Of a stretch of DNA of 64,000 nucleotides, positions 22,182 to 32,175 are shown in pieces. Position numbers and translations under genes: made by a program. Every line of letters begins with the position of its first letter. The first letter of the stretch is position 1. The notes under the pieces are model-generated. The model was not told the DNA's origin and ran no database searches. It saw only the letters and a program-made list of their open reading frames with translations. Source of the stretch: Anthostomella pinea. Its lineage: Eukaryota > Ascomycota > Sordariomycetes > Xylariales > Xylariaceae. The stretch covers positions 868,001 through 932,000 of the forward strand of contig CAUWAG010000003.1 in assembly GCA_963556695.1 (NCBI GenBank). The letters are read 5' to 3'.

Positions 22182-23728
22182 CAGGTGTCATGGACCTCCA
22201 AAGAGTCACCGCGGACGGCTTTGTCGATTCGCCAGACTCTGGAGAAGAACGCGTACCACGGCAGCAGGTCCACGTGAACCCGAACGAGCCTGTGTCAGCC
22301 CCCGCAATGGGCGCGGTTGATATTCTATTCAACCCACTGCTGGATTCGAATGCTTTGGCTCACGTGGAGGACGCCGCTCTACCCCCTCATCCTTCTCACG
22401 CGCAGCCCATCGCTGGCTCCACCCCTTACTTGGGCGACCTCCGTAACCCGGAGAACCATGCCGAGAACGTACCCATCCACGAGAACACATCTGTTTTCAT
22501 ATCGGGACTTCCACCTCATTGCCGCCCAACAGACTTACTTACCCAGTTGAGAGGCATGGGAAGATTTACTCATCGAACATAATAGCCCCACAAGGCTACC
22601 ATGCCACGACGGCCGCAAAGGTGGTCTTCTGGACCCGCCTGGGTCTGGACAACCTCATCCCCAAGTGGCGTCGGGGCCAGTTCACGGTGTTGGAAGTGAA
22701 GCCGCGGGTGGTCATGAACCGGTACCATACCTCAGCCAAACCCTACTCTCAAGCATCGAGAGTCTTAATCATCACCGGATCCGCAGAGATCATCGATATC
22801 TTCGAGCTGTTCTTTCTCTTTCGCGCGAACTTTCACTTCGAGCTGGAAGATATGGTGGAAACCACTCGTGGTGCCCACCAGGCTACCATCAAGGTGATCT
22901 TTGCTTCATATAGAGCACAAGCAAGCGCCGCGTGGGAGCTCATTCGCCGCTACAAGAGGGAGCCAGAGCGAAGAAGTGGCCTTTTACGGCTGCCGGGGAG
23001 GATCAAGAAAAAGTCACACTGACGCGACGCGAGGTCGACCTATGGCGGTCTGCCGCGATGGCCTGGGGCGCAGACCCCAGTGCTGAGTAAGCTGGGGAGG
23101 GAGTAATGGGCGCCTTTCGTTCTGAGATCTCAAAGATAACAAGAGAACACGGGCTACGGTTGACTGTTGGACGAGCCCGAGCCGGCGGAATACCATATCA
23201 CCCAGATCGGAATTGTTCGCGGTCCAGCGCCTTCTCACCACTCCGCATGCGAGGGCAGGGGCTTGACCCTAAACCTTACATCCACGGACCAAAGGGAACT
23301 ACTCCGACGATGCCTTCGTTGTGCCGGCATCTCACATCAATCTACGCATGCGCTCCACGGGGTTTAGCGATAGGTTCTGGGGAAAAGAACGGAGTCAAAC
23401 AATTAGATAGTCTCCGAGTTTGACGAACCCAGAAGAACTGCATGAAGACTTCCTTTCCAGGACTCAGACCAAGTGTGATTACCTCTTGACCAGATGAGAT
23501 ATAGAGCAGAGTGGTGAGAGCATGACACACTTAGGCCACTGGAACTCGCGCGATGACCCTGTCCGACGCGAGCTGAATGGGGGCTGTTGAAACCCCCATG
23601 ACTTTCCGCGTCTAAGAGACCTGAGCTAGTGCTTTACTGGGATTGGATGGGGTATATGTAACAAGGCAATGGCAGAATCCCACAATATCAATAGTACAGT
23701 GGTCCACGTACAACCAATCAGGATCTAG

Positions 23729-23757
23729 AGGTGTTCCCGATCTAGACGGGAACACCT
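23729..23757. repeat. Perfect 11-bp inverted repeat
   Basis: AGGTGTTCCCG and its exact complement flank a 7-nt loop (ATCTAGA). No T-run follows, so it is not an obvious terminator. It may be a protein-binding palindrome or a chance hairpin. Confidence 0.8.
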
Positions 23758-23908
23758 TTGAGTTTGCTAAGCCCTACAGCCCTACCCGCTGTGGAGCTTA
23801 ACCTTATCTAGTTCCGACAGCTGCTTCGCATGTCCCCCTTTCCTTTGTACACTCGTAACTTGTCAAAATTGACTTCGTGTTCCCAATCCAGCAAATTGGG
23901 AGATAGTA

Positions 23909-24045
23909 TCGATGGTATGGAATCATTTCAGGCTCCGCCATAACCTTGAGCAAATTAACGATTTTTATTTATTTCTTAGCGGCTCAAGGCCGAACTCTGT
24001 TTGTCTTCTCCCTCAACCTCAACGCCACGTTACAATTGATGACTC
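23909..24045. repeat. Dispersed non-coding repeat, copy A
   Basis: Shares a block of about 65 bp with 55254-55318, including TATCGAT, CATAAC, GAGCAAA, TAAC and ATTTTT in the same order and spacing, with mostly transition differences. Weaker similarity continues for another 70 bp or so. Its identity is unknown. Confidence 0.5.
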
Positions 24046-24201
24046 TTCCATTCATGTCTTACATATTAACTTGCTCAACATGCTGGTGTCATCTGCCAAG
24101 TAGTGAATAAGGTTCGTCCACAGTATCCATTTTTGCCTTTCAAGTGACAGTCGAGTCGGTACGTACAGAAGCCTCTGGGCAATAGAGTTTCATGTATCTC
24201 C

Positions 24202-25088
24202 GTGGAAGTCTGCCTAGGCGTATATTTAAAGTCTCTATTGTCTGCTAAATCTTCTCGTCCATACTTTCCCAGACAAACCTTCGACTTTGCCTGCCTTTTC
24301 CTGGCTGAACACAGCTTGATCCGGAATACTGTATCTGGCGGTCAGGTCTCTTCACTGAATACTCCTTTCACTATCACGGCCTTATCAACTGGACTCGTCT
24401 TCATCAGTATCCAGCAAAACACTATCACCTTAGCTTCCTCCACCAGCCCGTTTCTCCCCCTTGCCCAAGGCGTTGCTAGCACCCGCGCCACGGCCGACCA
24501 ACTAGAGGAAGAGCTCGCACAGGTTCTAATACGACTCAGGACAACATGTCCTGATGCGCAGCTCGGAACAGATACCGAGACGACCAATGTAGACGAGCTC
24601 AGTCACGTTGGGCAGCCTGAAGCCGATCGAACTTCAATCGGCGAACCGACAACCTACGATGTGACAACCTATGAACCGACAACCGTCGAAATGACAGCCG
24701 ATGACATTATAACCAACGGAGAGAACATTGACGAAGAGACGGCGGACGAAGAGATGACAGACGGAGAGAACATCGACGAAGAGATGACCGACGGCGAGAC
24801 CGAGAACAAGACCAACGACGAGACCAACGATGAAGAGATGACAGACGCCGAGACCGACGACGAGGAGATGACGAAATAGAAACGGCCAACGACATGAAGA
24901 CTGATGAAGTGACAATGGACGACACATCATCAACATCTTCCGTCGATCTGTATTCGGTGGGGATGGAGGTTGACATCGGCAGCATCCCAAACCCAACTTG
25001 GCCTCGTCGCTACCTCGCAATAGGTCCGAAGAGGCGATGCGCACTCACCGACGAGGGTATGGTACGCGCTGAGGACATCGAATATTGA
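24202..25088 (+). CDS. Hypothetical acidic repeat protein (start and frame uncertain)
   Basis: An open frame from 24202 to 24879 has no ATG until about 24689, so the start or an upstream intron is unresolved. The last third is an imperfect acidic repeat (DEEMTDGEN, IDEEMTDGET, TNDEEMTDAET). At the stop (24877-24879) the adjacent frame continues in the same style (DDEIETANDMKTDEVTMDD) to 25088, which suggests that one protein was interrupted by a single-base shift in the repeat tract. No domain was recognised. The acidic, Asp/Glu/Thr-rich composition points to a disordered protein. Confidence 0.3.
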
Positions 25089-26113
25089 GGATCGGGCCGC
25101 ATGAGACAGCGGTGACAGCGGGAAGACCGGTGGCTTGAGGTCTGCCTCCCCCCGGTGGCTTGAGGACGCTGGTATTGCTCGACAAGTCCTGGCCCGACTC
25201 GGAGCGCAGAGTTGTCTCCTCGGTGGTTTTTCCATCCTATGTGAGAAGGCGAAAGCTGGGCGACGATTCTGGAGGGGGTAGTCATGGGCTGCAACTTTTC
25301 AGGATTCGCTCCCTCGGTGTGGTTTTCTTCGGGGTAAGTTCTTCACACTGTCGTTCGCCACTCTAGCTAGATACCTTGAGGTCGTGAGGGAAGCACTGCA
25401 TTATCCAACCTCTGCAGATAGACTCGATAGGTGGACGACGACGTGTCAGGAAGCATATCCGGAACAAAGGAATCATACATGTACATATACATGGCCTCCA
25501 GGCCTGATTAGTATTGTAGCCCTCTGCAGAGCAACATACATCTTTACCCCCCTATATGGTTCGCCTTCTGACACGACGAGTGTCCTCTACGGGGCTTCAG
25601 CTTGTGGCCTTAGCACACGAACCAACGCAAATGTGACTGTGGCGATTAACTTAGCGGTATTCATGAGAGTTGCGAGTTGTGACAGTGTCTGTAAGTGTGA
25701 CTGTGACCGCCAGCTGCATGATTCGTGCCGCTATGATACGTTCTCGTAGAGCGCTGTTAAGTGTGTACGGCACTTGGCTGCGCTGTGTAAGCCTCGGCCG
25801 TCACGAGGAGACATGTAGGTCATCGAAAGTTGCTGCACGCGATGAGGTTGAGTCAGTAGGTTATGTTAAGTAGACGTGAGGCCGGCTTGAAACTGCGTCG
25901 ACGCGTGAGGTCTTGTGTTAAGTGGTGCTGACGTCACACCCCTCCCCCTTTTCGTGTCTCCCGCCAAGTCATGCAGTAAGGTAGGTCACGTCCAATTTCT
26001 CATTTTCAATAATCCCATAAACGCTATATAGGGTACAAAAAGACTAGCTACACCGATATCCCCCTTCTCTTATCCTCCAACTCCAAACCAGACGTATCGA
26101 GTCTTAAACCACT
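25089..26113. other. Intergenic
   Basis: No gene recognised. Irregular TGTGACTGTGAC and GTGAGG words occur around 25630-25920 without forming a clean repeat. Confidence 0.4.
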
Positions 26114-27590
26114 TCAGGACGGTGAACCACCCGGTCCTGCGACTGCATAGTATCCTGGGAAGATGACGCCACGCGGGAAATCGAAATAGCACATCAACAG
26201 GAAGGCAACAATCCACGACAGCGGCAGCGTGTAGATGTTGGAAAGACTCCAAATTGCCGCGACGAGCCCGGCGACTGCGTTGGCAACGCGTGCAGCGGTG
26301 GCAGCAGGTGCAGCGACCCACGGGTGACCGCAGACCTGGTCGATGGCAAGGCGGTTATTCGGGTCATATTGCAAAATCCCTCGCAAGAGGTTGACGATCT
26401 GCAGCGTCTCATGCTCCGGAATTTGGTAATTGATGTTGCGGGACGTCCTCGGGCGGTCCCAGCTCCGCCGCTATCATGTCTTGGCTAGTTTGGGTACCCG
26501 GGTGGGCCGTCGCCATGGAATCGGCCCTCAGCGCGTTGTTGTCCTGGAGTGCGAGACTCCTAGGCGTCGTCGCTGGCCAACCGCTCCTGAAGTTGGCTGC
26601 CTCTCTTCTCAGGGCGTTGTATGCCGGCCAGTATGCGGCAGTCAGTGGCCCCAGATGCAACTGCATCATGCCGATGGGGGTGTTCTTGTCGTGTGTCTCG
26701 TCGTCGAAGAGGTACTCCCCCGCGTGGGCGAAGTAGATCGTGCAGGCCAGCGACCAGATATCGCTATGCAGGCCCAGCTGCCCGGACTGGGGCAGCAAGA
26801 CCTCGGGCGCGGCGGTTGAGATCGTAGCAGGGACTGTGGCGGGTGGGTTGGTGGCCATGAACGCGCTCGAGAAGTCGGCGAGGACTATCGAGTTCGAGTC
26901 CCACGACAGACGGGCGGGAGGGCGTTCCACCGGGTCGGCCCATCCCTTTTGAACGGGCACGACGCAGTACTTCGGGGCCCGATTCCCGAGAGACGCGCCG
27001 GACACCGTCTCCATCTCCGAGCCAATGCGCTCACCCATACGCTACAGGAGTTCAGCTCTAGTCAGATTATTGAGGTTAATGGTCCGCATCCTGATGGTGT
27101 CTGGGCTGGTGTTTCCGTAGCACACTCCCTGGGCGTGCAGGAAGCGCACCGCTTCCGCGATCTGGCGATTGACATTCATGGTCGTAGTTATGGGCTCCTG
27201 CGTCTCGCCATGTTGATGGGCCCGCCATTGTCTGAGCGTGTTGCCTAGAACGGGCGTGACGAGACAGCGGTGACGACCATTAGGACCGTCGAGGAAGAAC
27301 TCCTCGTGCGGTACCAAGATGTTGGCAGCCTCCAATTGCGGCTGGGTGGCGCGGACACGGAGGTAGGCCTGCATTAGAACACTCGGCTCCGTGTTTGCCG
27401 AATGGGCGGCCGTCATGATCTTGACGGCCTTCCATGTGAACTCGGTGTTGACCCGGCAGAACCAGACTAGGCCGTCCGGCTCGTTGGCCAGCTTGTGGAC
27501 GACTTCAAATCGGCCGTTGTGGACCTCATCCAGATGAAAGGGGTGGTGGCCACCCTGGTTGTATAGCTGGACATCTTCGAGTCCCGGTAC
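26114..27590 (-). pseudogene. SRPK-like protein kinase, degenerate and broken
   Basis: On the minus strand the text begins EDVQLYNQGGHHPFHLDEV, like the fungal SRPK/CMGC-type N-lobe (usually YRPGGYHP). It continues RFEVVHKLANEPDGLVWFCR, where the glycine loop is lost, and WKAVKIM, where the ATP-binding Lys is kept. The catalytic loop reads GVCYGNTSPDT instead of HGD..PQN, so the catalytic Asp is replaced. DFG is LADFSSAF. APEVLLPQ and SDIWSLACTIYF follow. An in-frame TAG sits at 27042-27044. Near 26410 the frame shifts before IPEHETLQIVNLLRGILQYD and a C-terminal hydrophobic segment (SWIVAFLLMCYF). It was probably already a pseudokinase before it broke. The 5' end is unclear because a stop lies directly upstream at 27591. 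Confidence 0.7.
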
Positions 27591-28294
27591 TTAAGTCTCG
27601 GTAAGCAACCTTAGCAGTCATGTTTGGCGGCGTGTGCAGCTGGTCTCCTGAAGGTTGTGAATCGAACGAGTTGACATGAACTGCAATAGGAACAGGGAAC
27701 TGGTCAATCGGGTATGATTGTATCACTCAGATCCAACATGCGCTTCAACGAAGCAAGGTTTTCTGTGTGAAGCTCCATCAGCATGTTTAGTAAGGCACCT
27801 TGTCGAAGTCCCTTTGAGGTTATTTTTGCCAAATGCGGATTACAACTATTCGGCGGCACAAAGGAGGTGCCCGAGAACGTATCACAACCACTTGCTGTCA
27901 AAAATATGTCACTCTCCGAGGCCTAGACTGGTGTCTCAAAGAAACTCGCTCAATACTGTGCAGGCTTTGGCTTTAATGCGTCTACAGCAAAATTTGCTCT
28001 CTTACGGTTCGTGCCCCTGGTGGAACCAGGACAAGTGAAGCTTAATATGGCTCCAACGAAAGCTCATCTAATACCTCTTGGAGATGGGTCGCGAGTGCCA
28101 TACATAGAGAGTATTCTCGCACGGCAATCTCACCCCAATCTTTTCTACGAACCACACACAAGTAACGATCAACAAGAAGCTCCACGATTTCCTCCACCAA
28201 CCACACACAATAAATAGACACCAACTTACCTCATCAACGATAGCGACCTTTGTCCATTCATCCCATTTAACTCACGATCACCAAGACCGACGGG
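27591..28294. other. Intergenic between kinase relic and TBP gene
   Basis: Divergent spacer. The last 130 bases before the TBP start are rich in CA/CT (ACCACACACAA, CAACTTACCTCATC), as expected of a fungal promoter and 5' UTR. No clear TATA element is claimed. Confidence 0.4.
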
Positions 28295-29155
28295 ATGGAG
28301 CACCCTGCGACTATGACTCACCCTGCCAACGCGCAGCAGCATCCCAACGGCAATGATACGCCGACCCGCCCGAGGGCTCGATCCCAGTCTATGCCACCTC
28401 CTTCGGGAATTGTATGTCAACCAGCAACATTCCTCACTGATACTTAAAACATGCACTAACATGTCACAACTAGACACCGACCCTCCAGAACATCGTCGCG
28501 ACCGTCAACCTCGACATCGTGCTGGACCTGAAGACCGTCGCGCTCCACGCGCGCAACGCCGAGTACAACCCCAAGCGGTTCGCCGCGGTCATCATGCGCA
28601 TCCGCGAGCCCAAGACCACGGCGCTCATCTTCGCCAGCGGGAAGATGGTGGTGACGGGCGCCAAGTCCGAGGACGACAGCAAGCTCGCCAGCCGCAAGTT
28701 CGCGCGCGTCATCCAGAAGCTCGGCTTCAGCGCCAAATTCACCAACTTCAAGATCCAGAACATCGTCGGCTCGTGCGACGTCAAGTTCCCAATCCGCCTG
28801 GAGGGCCTGGCTGTCGAGCACCACAGGTTCGCCTCGTACGAGCCCGAGCTCTTCCCGGGCCTCATCTACAGGTACGTACCTATAGAAACATCCCTGCCCA
28901 TCCCAAGGCCCCGGGCCTTGTATTTGAGAACAAGCTTTGTTGTTTGTTCCTTTTGCCTTCTTCATCTAGGAAATGGCCGTAAGGGTTTAAAAGACAGGAT
29001 GTTAACGTACACGCAACAGGATGGTGGCGCCGAAGGTTGTGCTGCTGATCTTCGTCTCCGGCAAGGTCGTCCTGACCGGTGCGAAAGAGCGCGAGGAGAT
29101 ACAAAAGGCGTTCGAGCTCATCTACCCGGTGCTCTGTAACTTCCGCAAGACCTAG
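28295..29155 (+). CDS. spt15: TATA-binding protein (TBP)
   Basis: General transcription factor that bends promoter DNA as part of TFIID, SAGA-linked and Pol I/III complexes. Exons 28295-28411, 28474-28871 and 29020-29155 join in phase across introns of 62 and 148 nt to give 216 residues. A 39-residue Pro/Gln/Asn-rich N-terminus precedes the two-repeat saddle. First repeat: [50 protein letters not shown] and KLGFSAKF. Second repeat: [48 protein letters not shown] and FELIYPVL. The DNA-intercalating Phe positions are kept. Small departures from the usual text ([17 protein letters not shown]) leave open whether this is the main TBP or a second paralogue. Confidence 0.92.
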
Positions 29156-30326
29156 AACCATAAACAACCATCATCAGCAACATCATCATCTACAAGCGTC
29201 ATCAATAAGCATCACCAACGGCATCCCGTATCAGTATAACGACCAACTTGTACCAACTGTGCTTCGAGAGGTATAAGCCGACCTCAACCACGACCGCTGC
29301 AGTTCTTGCATTTACCACTATTATCATACGTCTTTACCGGCTGGCTATGACTCGCAGAGCTTGCGCAGGCCTCGATTCAACCAACTGCTTTGATATGCAT
29401 CTCGAGCGTCGAGGCTTTTATCTCCATCGAAAGACTGGTTTTACAGCAAGAAACATCGGTTAGAGCAGGAGACGAGCGCGCCTGCGAGGGCACAGCGCTT
29501 TATCAGCCCGGGTGGGAAGGCTGAGCAAGACTGACGACGAGACAGCGGAGGACGGCGAGTGCGTGCTTACTTGGTGTCCGTGAAGGATAGTTGGTGCGGA
29601 CTAGCATCACGTAGCTAGGCCTGGCGTTGAGCGAAGGACCGATGCAAGAGACTAGGCACCAAAAGCCGACGTTGACTATCACATGAGCCTATCAAATCAA
29701 AACACTCATCATTTACTCGCGATCCTCATTGCCCGTTGGTCGTGAGTGCTAGTACGTCATTCATCTTTTATTCGCACCCTAACTATACCACTTTCACCGA
29801 CCGAGCTGCATTGCGGGCTCAAGAGAAACTCACCGCCGCTCGCTTCACTCACGGGCTACCTCCCAACTTCCCGCCTTAGGCAGGCAATGCAGCGGCGCGG
29901 CTAGGCGTGGTTGACGGGCTTGTCGATAGATGCAGCTTACTGGGAGAAGCGGGCTCAGAGCTAACTATGCTGCACTCCCAGCCAACTCACCTATTGCCCG
30001 AGTCACGAGTTGAAAATGAAGTCGGAATGAACACGGGGCTCTTGAGTGGGCCCCAATGAAGACGAGTTATCCTTGGGCGACTGCGGTGCCGAAGCCAGCT
30101 TAGCATTTATGCATAGATGAACACAGGGGATAATGCGACACGTAAAAAATCGTGACCATAGGTAGAAACAAGATCAATTTCAAGTTTTGAGTGCTACATC
30201 GGTTGTGAGAACGCCGAAACCATGCAAAGCGCATAAGGCCCCCCGTGACTAGATGAACACCAATAGTACAGTCCTGAATTTTAACTCCACCAAGCAACCG
30301 AACGCCAGCGCTCCCAAGTACCTGCC
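29156..30326. other. Intergenic between TBP and ZIP genes
   Basis: The 3' flank of TBP has CATCATC/CAACATCATC runs (29160-29215). The rest has no recognisable gene on either strand. Confidence 0.4.
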
Positions 30327-31834
30327 TCATGCAAAAGCGCCCACCAGAGCCATGAGCGTAGCCCCAGCAAACACAGCGAGACCAGCGTCCCTGCGCCTCG
30401 TCCCCTTCAGTGATTTATAACTCTTCTCCGTGAGGAAATCCTCAGCTAGTAGTTGAACCAAGCCCGCAAATAACAGCAGGCCGCTGGAAATGGCATTCAT
30501 AAAACCCACCATCAGCAAGCCCGTCTGGCTCTTGGGGTCGTACAGCGTATGCACGCCCAGCCCGATGGCCTGACCCAGGGGCGTGGTGACCCCGTACGCC
30601 AGAACCATCAGCCAGGGGCGTATAGAAGACCGCGGAAACTGGATCGCCGCGATGCGCGACCCGAGCGCGAGCCCCTCGAAGGTCTGGTGGAAGGCGATGG
30701 CGACTAGGAAGACCACGAACGGGGGCCCTATGGCGACTGAGACTGCCATGCCGATGAATATGCTGTGGAACAGAATCCCGGCTTCTAGCAGCATGCATTG
30801 CAGCATGAGCCGCTGTTGCTCTTCGGGCGTAGGCGGGACCTGCTGGGTCCCAGATTCGGAGTGCCGTTTTGCATGGTTGGGACGCGCAAGGGGTCGCGCG
30901 TCGTCGTTGGTCGCGGGGTCTAGCTCGTTTAGGTCTAGGTCTAGGTCTTGGTCTTGGTACAGGCCATCCTCATCCTCATCGTCCTCGTCTTCATCGTTCT
31001 TGTTAGAGACAAAGAGCTTTCTCCCGTTCGGCGCTACGACCGTGGGCGTGGAATTTGGCAACGGCGATACATCGGCCATGAGCCCTCGACTCGCTCCCAC
31101 GTCGTTCAGCGCGATGTCCGCTGGTCGGTGGCCCGAGGCTCTCCTTGCAGCCAAGCCACCGTTGGTCTGGGATTCTGTAGTCTCCTCCTCTGAATCCTCG
31201 TCCTCCGAGTCCCAGCCGTGGTTGTGCGCGTGCGAGTGCCCAGCGCCCCTAATCGTCAGGTACGACTCTATCGTCACGACTATCAAAGCCGAGACCATGG
31301 ACACTAGTCCCGCCATGGGATGGTATCCCTTGCTGAAGACGTATGGTAGACATGGGTCGGTGAGGGACAGGAATGCGGTCGGCAGGAGATGGACAAAGGC
31401 GGTCGCGATCAGGACGCCGGTTCCGAAGTGTTGGCCCAGGAAGATGACGGTATTCGCGCGGCGACTCTTGGATCTCTGGCGGGAGAACAGCGGGAAGCCG
31501 CAAGCTGCAGGTCCCGAATACGTTAGCATGCATTATTACGGAGTAGCCGGAGACGCAGTGACAGCCACGGGAGAAGCTTACAGAGCGTGCTGAGGGCGAG
31601 GATGAGGATCAGAGCAAAGACATGGAGCGGGGTGTCGTATGCGCCTCGTTCGCCCGAGCCGCAGGCGGGCTTCTCTGGCTCGCCATTGTCATCTTCTTGC
31701 CGTCTGGAAATTTCGGCGAGAAGGAGATCTGTCGGTATCGAGGACCAGGAGACGTCTGAGCAAGATCGCATTAGTGTGACATGCTCGCAAGGGATGATTC
31801 ATTGCCACGTACCTCGTGGGTTGAACATCTCCAT
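30327..31834 (-). CDS. ZIP-family divalent metal transporter
   Basis: Predicted membrane importer of zinc or a similar divalent metal. Three exons on the minus strand (31834-31813, 31755-31582, 31504-30327) with introns of 57 and 77 nt (GTACGT...CTCAG and GTAAGC...GCTAAC...CTGCAG) join in phase to give 457 residues. Transmembrane helices surround HLLPTAF. The cytoplasmic loop has a His-rich HSHAHNHG followed by a long acidic stretch (SEDEDSEEE, then DEDEDDEDEDG). The metal-site motifs HSIFIG and HQTFEGLALG are intact in the paired helices, and the C-terminus is hydrophobic. The family usually has eight helices, which the visible segments fit. The first exon encodes only MEMFNPR plus one base. 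Confidence 0.9.
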
Positions 31835-32175
31835 GGCGAGATGTTGCGGTTAATTGGGGGTCAATCAAGCGCAGCCGAGTCGAAGGGAATACATCATTGT
31901 TACAATTCCACGGATTGGGAATAAAGGGCTTTCGCTACGGCGTTCAATCTGGATATTCGAATGTCATTGTTCTGATCACAAGCTGAAGGAGGCTGAAGTG
32001 GATGGCACGAAGTTGTAACTTTTGGGAATGGACAGCTGTACCGAGGCGTAATACTACGTAATACTACATCTACAGATGGGGACAGCTGGTGCCAGGTGTC
32101 CAGCAGCTGTGGGCACTAGCACTCTCTGCGACCCTGTCACCAGGTGCCCAAACCCAGGTCTAACCATGTTTTTCT
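31835..32175. other. Short intergenic region
   Basis: No gene. A local direct repeat of CGTAATACTA lies around 32048-32068. Confidence 0.4.

Larger units (their letters stand above)
21581..23022 (+). pseudogene. RRM-fold family, copy 3, split by a SINE
   Basis: The frame starts at ATG 21581 (FPNLTIHDVDPGVM) and is cut at 21627 by the SINE. It resumes at 22190, inside the right-hand target duplication (MDLQRVTADGFVDSPDSGE). The first RRM block (SVFISGLPPHC, then LLTQLRGMG) is followed near 22555 by a one-base frame change. The homologous text continues in the other frame (KIYSSNIIAPQGYHATTAAK, then KPRVVMNRYHTSAKPYSQAS, then RVLIITG and ASYRAQASAAWELI) to a stop at 23022. Unlike copy 1 there is no intron at the NRY/SRVL position, nor is one seen upstream. 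Two independent lesions make it non-functional unless the frame change is an assembly error and transcription resumes downstream of the SINE. Confidence 0.8.
23023..24201. other. Intergenic
   Basis: No recognisable gene. It holds a perfect inverted repeat (23729-23757) and the left copy of a dispersed sequence (about 23909-24045), listed separately. Confidence 0.4.

Noticed and set aside
28353..28982. 209-residue Arg-rich plus-strand ORF overlapping TBP
   Set aside because: It is an out-of-frame reading of the GC-rich TBP exon. The spliced frame gives a complete TBP.
30583..31593. 336-residue plus-strand ORF opposite the ZIP transporter
   Set aside because: Its Ser-rich low-complexity text mirrors the acidic and helix codons of the real gene, and no domain is visible.
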